Source of the DNA: Sedimenticola sp.
GTDB taxonomy: Bacteria; Pseudomonadota; Gammaproteobacteria; Chromatiales; Chromatiaceae
DNA: 7,979 nt
Assembly: GCA_030590525.1 (NCBI GenBank)
Contig: JAUUYI010000083.1
Span: 1-7,979 of the forward strand
Direction: 5' to 3'
Part shown: one piece after another, positions 5,879 to 7,979 of the stretch
Position numbering within the stretch: position 1 is the stretch's first letter
Layout: every line of letters starts with the position of its first letter
Notes under the pieces: model-generated
What the model was told of the DNA's origin: nothing
Database searches by the model: none
What the model saw: only the letters and a program-made list of their open reading frames with translations
Program-made: the position numbers and the translations under genes

Positions 5879-7729
5879 GTGACGGAGCCTGAAAATATAT
5901 TATCTCTATCTGATGGCCGGAGTCCCATGAAGCCGAAAGCCGCACTGGAGACGCTGGAGCGGTTCCTGCCCCGTCTGAAAGCTCGCAGAGAAGCGTTGCA
6001 GGCGGCGGATCAGATGGTCCATGATGATGCTACACACACCCTGAGTTATGCCGCCGCTCTACTGCGGCGCTCCACCCTGGATCCAGAGGCGGCCGGAATA
6101 CCGCTTCAGCTAGCTGTCATTGGTCCCACCCAGTCGGGCAAGAGTACCATCGTCAATATCCTGCTGGGGACGGAGGCAGCGGTGCCCAGTCCGCTGGCAG
6201 GTTATACCCGTAACGCCCAGGGTTTCAGCACCCGCCTGGTGGATCCGATACTTGAGCATGGCCTGACACTGCAGTTCCCGGGTTGGCACCGGATAGAGGA
6301 TATATCCCGGGAGACATCCAATCCAGACGGCTACTCCCTGACCGGGATCGAGGGGAGTGAAACGCTCTCCCAGCAGCCGCTGATCGTCTGGGACACACCG
6401 GATTTCGACTCGATCAGCTCCCGGGCATACCGGGACATCGTGCCCGAGGTGTGCGCCATGGCAGACCTGATCCTGCTGGTGGTGAGCCGGGAGAAGTATG
6501 CAGACCAGTCGGTGTGGCGCATGCTGCGGCTGCTCGCCCCCATCGAGACACCGTTGCTGATTTGTCTGAACAAGACGGATGAAGAGTCCGCAGCGATACT
6601 GCGAGGTTCCATTGAAGAGCGGTTGGCGGCAGAGTCCATCGGGTGTGCCGCCATTCTCAACTATCCCTTTGTGCAGGGCGATAGCGGCGCTCAGATTGCA
6701 GACGCGGTGATCAGGGCCCTACAGGATGCCGTCGCCGGGCAGTTGCCCCGATCCCCGACCCTGCCGGCACAGGAGCGGTTGGGGAAACTGTTGCTTAACC
6801 ACTGGGGGGAGTGGACCGGAGCCCTGCGTCAGGAGGTCAATGCGGCGGTGACCTGGCAGGCGGAGGTGGAGACAGGGCTGCTGGAGGCGCTGGAGCTCTA
6901 TCAGCGTGACTACCTTCAGGATCCCCACTATGACGAGACACTGAAGCGCGCCATCGTGCACCTGCTGGAACTGCTCGAGCTGCCGGGTGTCGCCGCTGCC
7001 CTGATCCAGGTGCGTCAGGTATTGACCTGGCCCGCCAGAAAGGTCCTCAGGATGTTCAGCAGTGGCGGGGGTGAAGCGGAGAAGAAGGGGCGGGAACAGG
7101 AGATCGGAGTGCTGAACGACGCCGCCTCTCACCTGCTGCTACAGTTGCAACACCGGGCCGGTGAGCACGCCCTGGCGGCCAGCGGGAGCACCGGTCTGTG
7201 GTGGCGCAACCTGCTGCAGCAGGTCGAGCGGAGCAGGCTGGCGCTGGAGCGGACCTTCGCCGGTGAGCTGGTCGAATATCAGGAACGGTTCGAGGTAGAG
7301 ATTGAGCGGGCGGGTGAGGAGCTGTTTCGCTATCTGGAACAGCACCCGGCTACCCTCAACAGCCTGCGGGTAGCACGGGTCACGACCGATGCCGCAGCCG
7401 TGGGGATCGCCATCAAGACGGGCGGGATCGGTTTTAACGATTTGATCCTCACGCCGGCCATGCTCTCCTTCACCACCATGCTGACGGAGAGCGCAGTGGG
7501 TCGCTATATGCACACAGTGGAGGCTGATTTGAAGCAGCGGCAGCTGGAGGCAGTAAGGGAAGAACTGCTCGGTGGGGTGCTGAAACAGCAGCTGCTGGGG
7601 ATTACACAGAGCATGTCCCGGCAAGGATGCTATGCCATTCCGAGTGAGGAGCTGGCAGAGGCGGAACGGGCGCTGGCGACATTGAACCCAGGGTATGTGC
7701 CTGGGAACAACAAAATGGCCGCGGATTGA
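5879..7729 (+). CDS. Large P-loop GTPase, dynamin-like or HSR1-related, membrane-associated
   Basis: This is a 616-residue protein with a TRAFAC-type GTPase domain. G1 is GPTQSGKS at residues 82-89, G3 is WDTPD at 171-175 (Asp175 where DxxG GTPases have glycine), and G4 is NKTD at 231-234. The C-terminal half is mainly helical and charged. A hydrophobic stretch near 503-540 could dip into the membrane or form a hairpin, followed by more helix. This plan resembles bacterial dynamin-like proteins, but I cannot name the family. The GTG at 5879 lies 9 bases after ccoS. An ATG at 5927 (16 codons in, GGAG only 4 bases upstream) is an alternative start, and neither has an ideal SD, so translational coupling to ccoS is plausible. 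Substrate and role are unknown. Confidence 0.85.
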   Translation: MTEPENILSLSDGRSPMKPKAALETLERFLPRLKARREALQAADQMVHDDATHTLSYAAALLRRSTLDPEAAGIPLQLAVIGPTQSGKSTIVNILLGTEAAVPSPLAGYTRNAQGFSTRLVDPILEHGLTLQFPGWHRIEDISRETSNPDGYSLTGIEGSETLSQQPLIVWDTPDFDSISSRAYRDIVPEVCAMADLILLVVSREKYADQSVWRMLRLLAPIETPLLICLNKTDEESAAILRGSIEERLAAESIGCAAILNYPFVQGDSGAQIADAVIRALQDAVAGQLPRSPTLPAQERLGKLLLNHWGEWTGALRQEVNAAVTWQAEVETGLLEALELYQRDYLQDPHYDETLKRAIVHLLELLELPGVAAALIQVRQVLTWPARKVLRMFSSGGGEAEKKGREQEIGVLNDAASHLLLQLQHRAGEHALAASGSTGLWWRNLLQQVERSRLALERTFAGELVEYQERFEVEIERAGEELFRYLEQHPATLNSLRVARVTTDAAAVGIAIKTGGIGFNDLILTPAMLSFTTMLTESAVGRYMHTVEADLKQRQLEAVREELLGGVLKQQLLGITQSMSRQGCYAIPSEELAEAERALATLNPGYVPGNNKMAAD

Positions 7730-7750
7730 TCACGGAAACGGTTACCATTC

Positions 7751-7979
7751 ATGAATGACGATTTCGAGGACAAATACCTGGCACTGAAGCAGTGGGCCGA
7801 GGCGGCGGCCGCCGCAGGCTGGCTCTCACCCCGGGAACTGGAGGCCTTGGGTCACGTGGAGCGCCAGCAGGCTGAGGCCATTTTTGCCCGGTGTGCTGAG
7901 CGGCCTCTGATCGTCGCCTTCTTTGGCGGGACCGGGGTGGGGAAGAGCAGCCTGCTCAATCGTCTGGCCGGGGACGAGA
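7751..7979 (+). CDS. Second P-loop GTPase, N-terminal part only (runs off window)
   Basis: An ATG at 7751, 21 bases after the previous GTPase stop, opens a frame that continues to the window edge (76 codons visible). Residues 1-53 are helical and alanine/glutamate-rich, followed by a beta strand (LIVAFFGG) and a textbook P-loop GGTGVGKS at 59-66, then SLLNRLAG. This is the start of an Era/HSR1-type GTPase domain. It is distinct in sequence from the preceding GTPase but similar in plan: a helical N-terminal stretch before G1. Other GTPase motifs and the C-terminus lie outside the window. No strong SD is seen, which fits coupled expression with the upstream gene. Confidence 0.8.
   Translation, partial: MNDDFEDKYLALKQWAEAAAAAGWLSPRELEALGHVERQQAEAIFARCAERPLIVAFFGGTGVGKSSLLNRLAGDE

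Overview
The window reads as part of the chromosome of a moderately GC-rich proteobacterium, most likely a gammaproteobacterium with microaerobic respiration. The lineage is an inference from the cbb3-oxidase assembly gene order and the style of the proteins; nothing here names a species. All genes I can support lie on the + strand.

Layout: (1) bases 2-169 are the 3' end of an unrecognised gene, closed by an intrinsic terminator (211-239). (2) A short AT-rich stretch follows, holding an FNR-type palindrome and a perfect TATAAT box. (3) Then comes a cytochrome cbb3 oxidase maturation cluster: ccoG (402-1835), ccoH (2035-2529), ccoI (2680-5181) and ccoS (5645-5869). The structural genes ccoNOP are not in the window, and the gene just upstream of ccoG is not ccoP. 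(4) The cluster is interrupted twice: by a strong hairpin plus a second inverted repeat between ccoG and ccoH, and by a 463-base gap between ccoI and ccoS. That gap carries two inverted arms of an 8-bp-periodic CGCAAAG-type repeat and runs of TTTTTG. (5) Two large P-loop GTPase genes follow ccoS with 9- and 21-base gaps (5879-7729, and 7751 to the window end), as if in one operon with it.

How the genes work together: in known systems CcoI exports copper for the CcoN heme-copper centre, CcoG is a polyferredoxin-type copper reductase, CcoH stabilises the assembling complex, and CcoS is a small membrane protein needed for cofactor insertion. The tandem GTPases have a P-loop, an NKxD motif and, in the complete one, a hydrophobic C-terminal segment. 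That layout recalls bacterial dynamin-like or HSR1-type GTPases that act at membranes. Their position directly after ccoS is the most unusual feature of the window, but a functional link to oxidase assembly is only inference from gene order.
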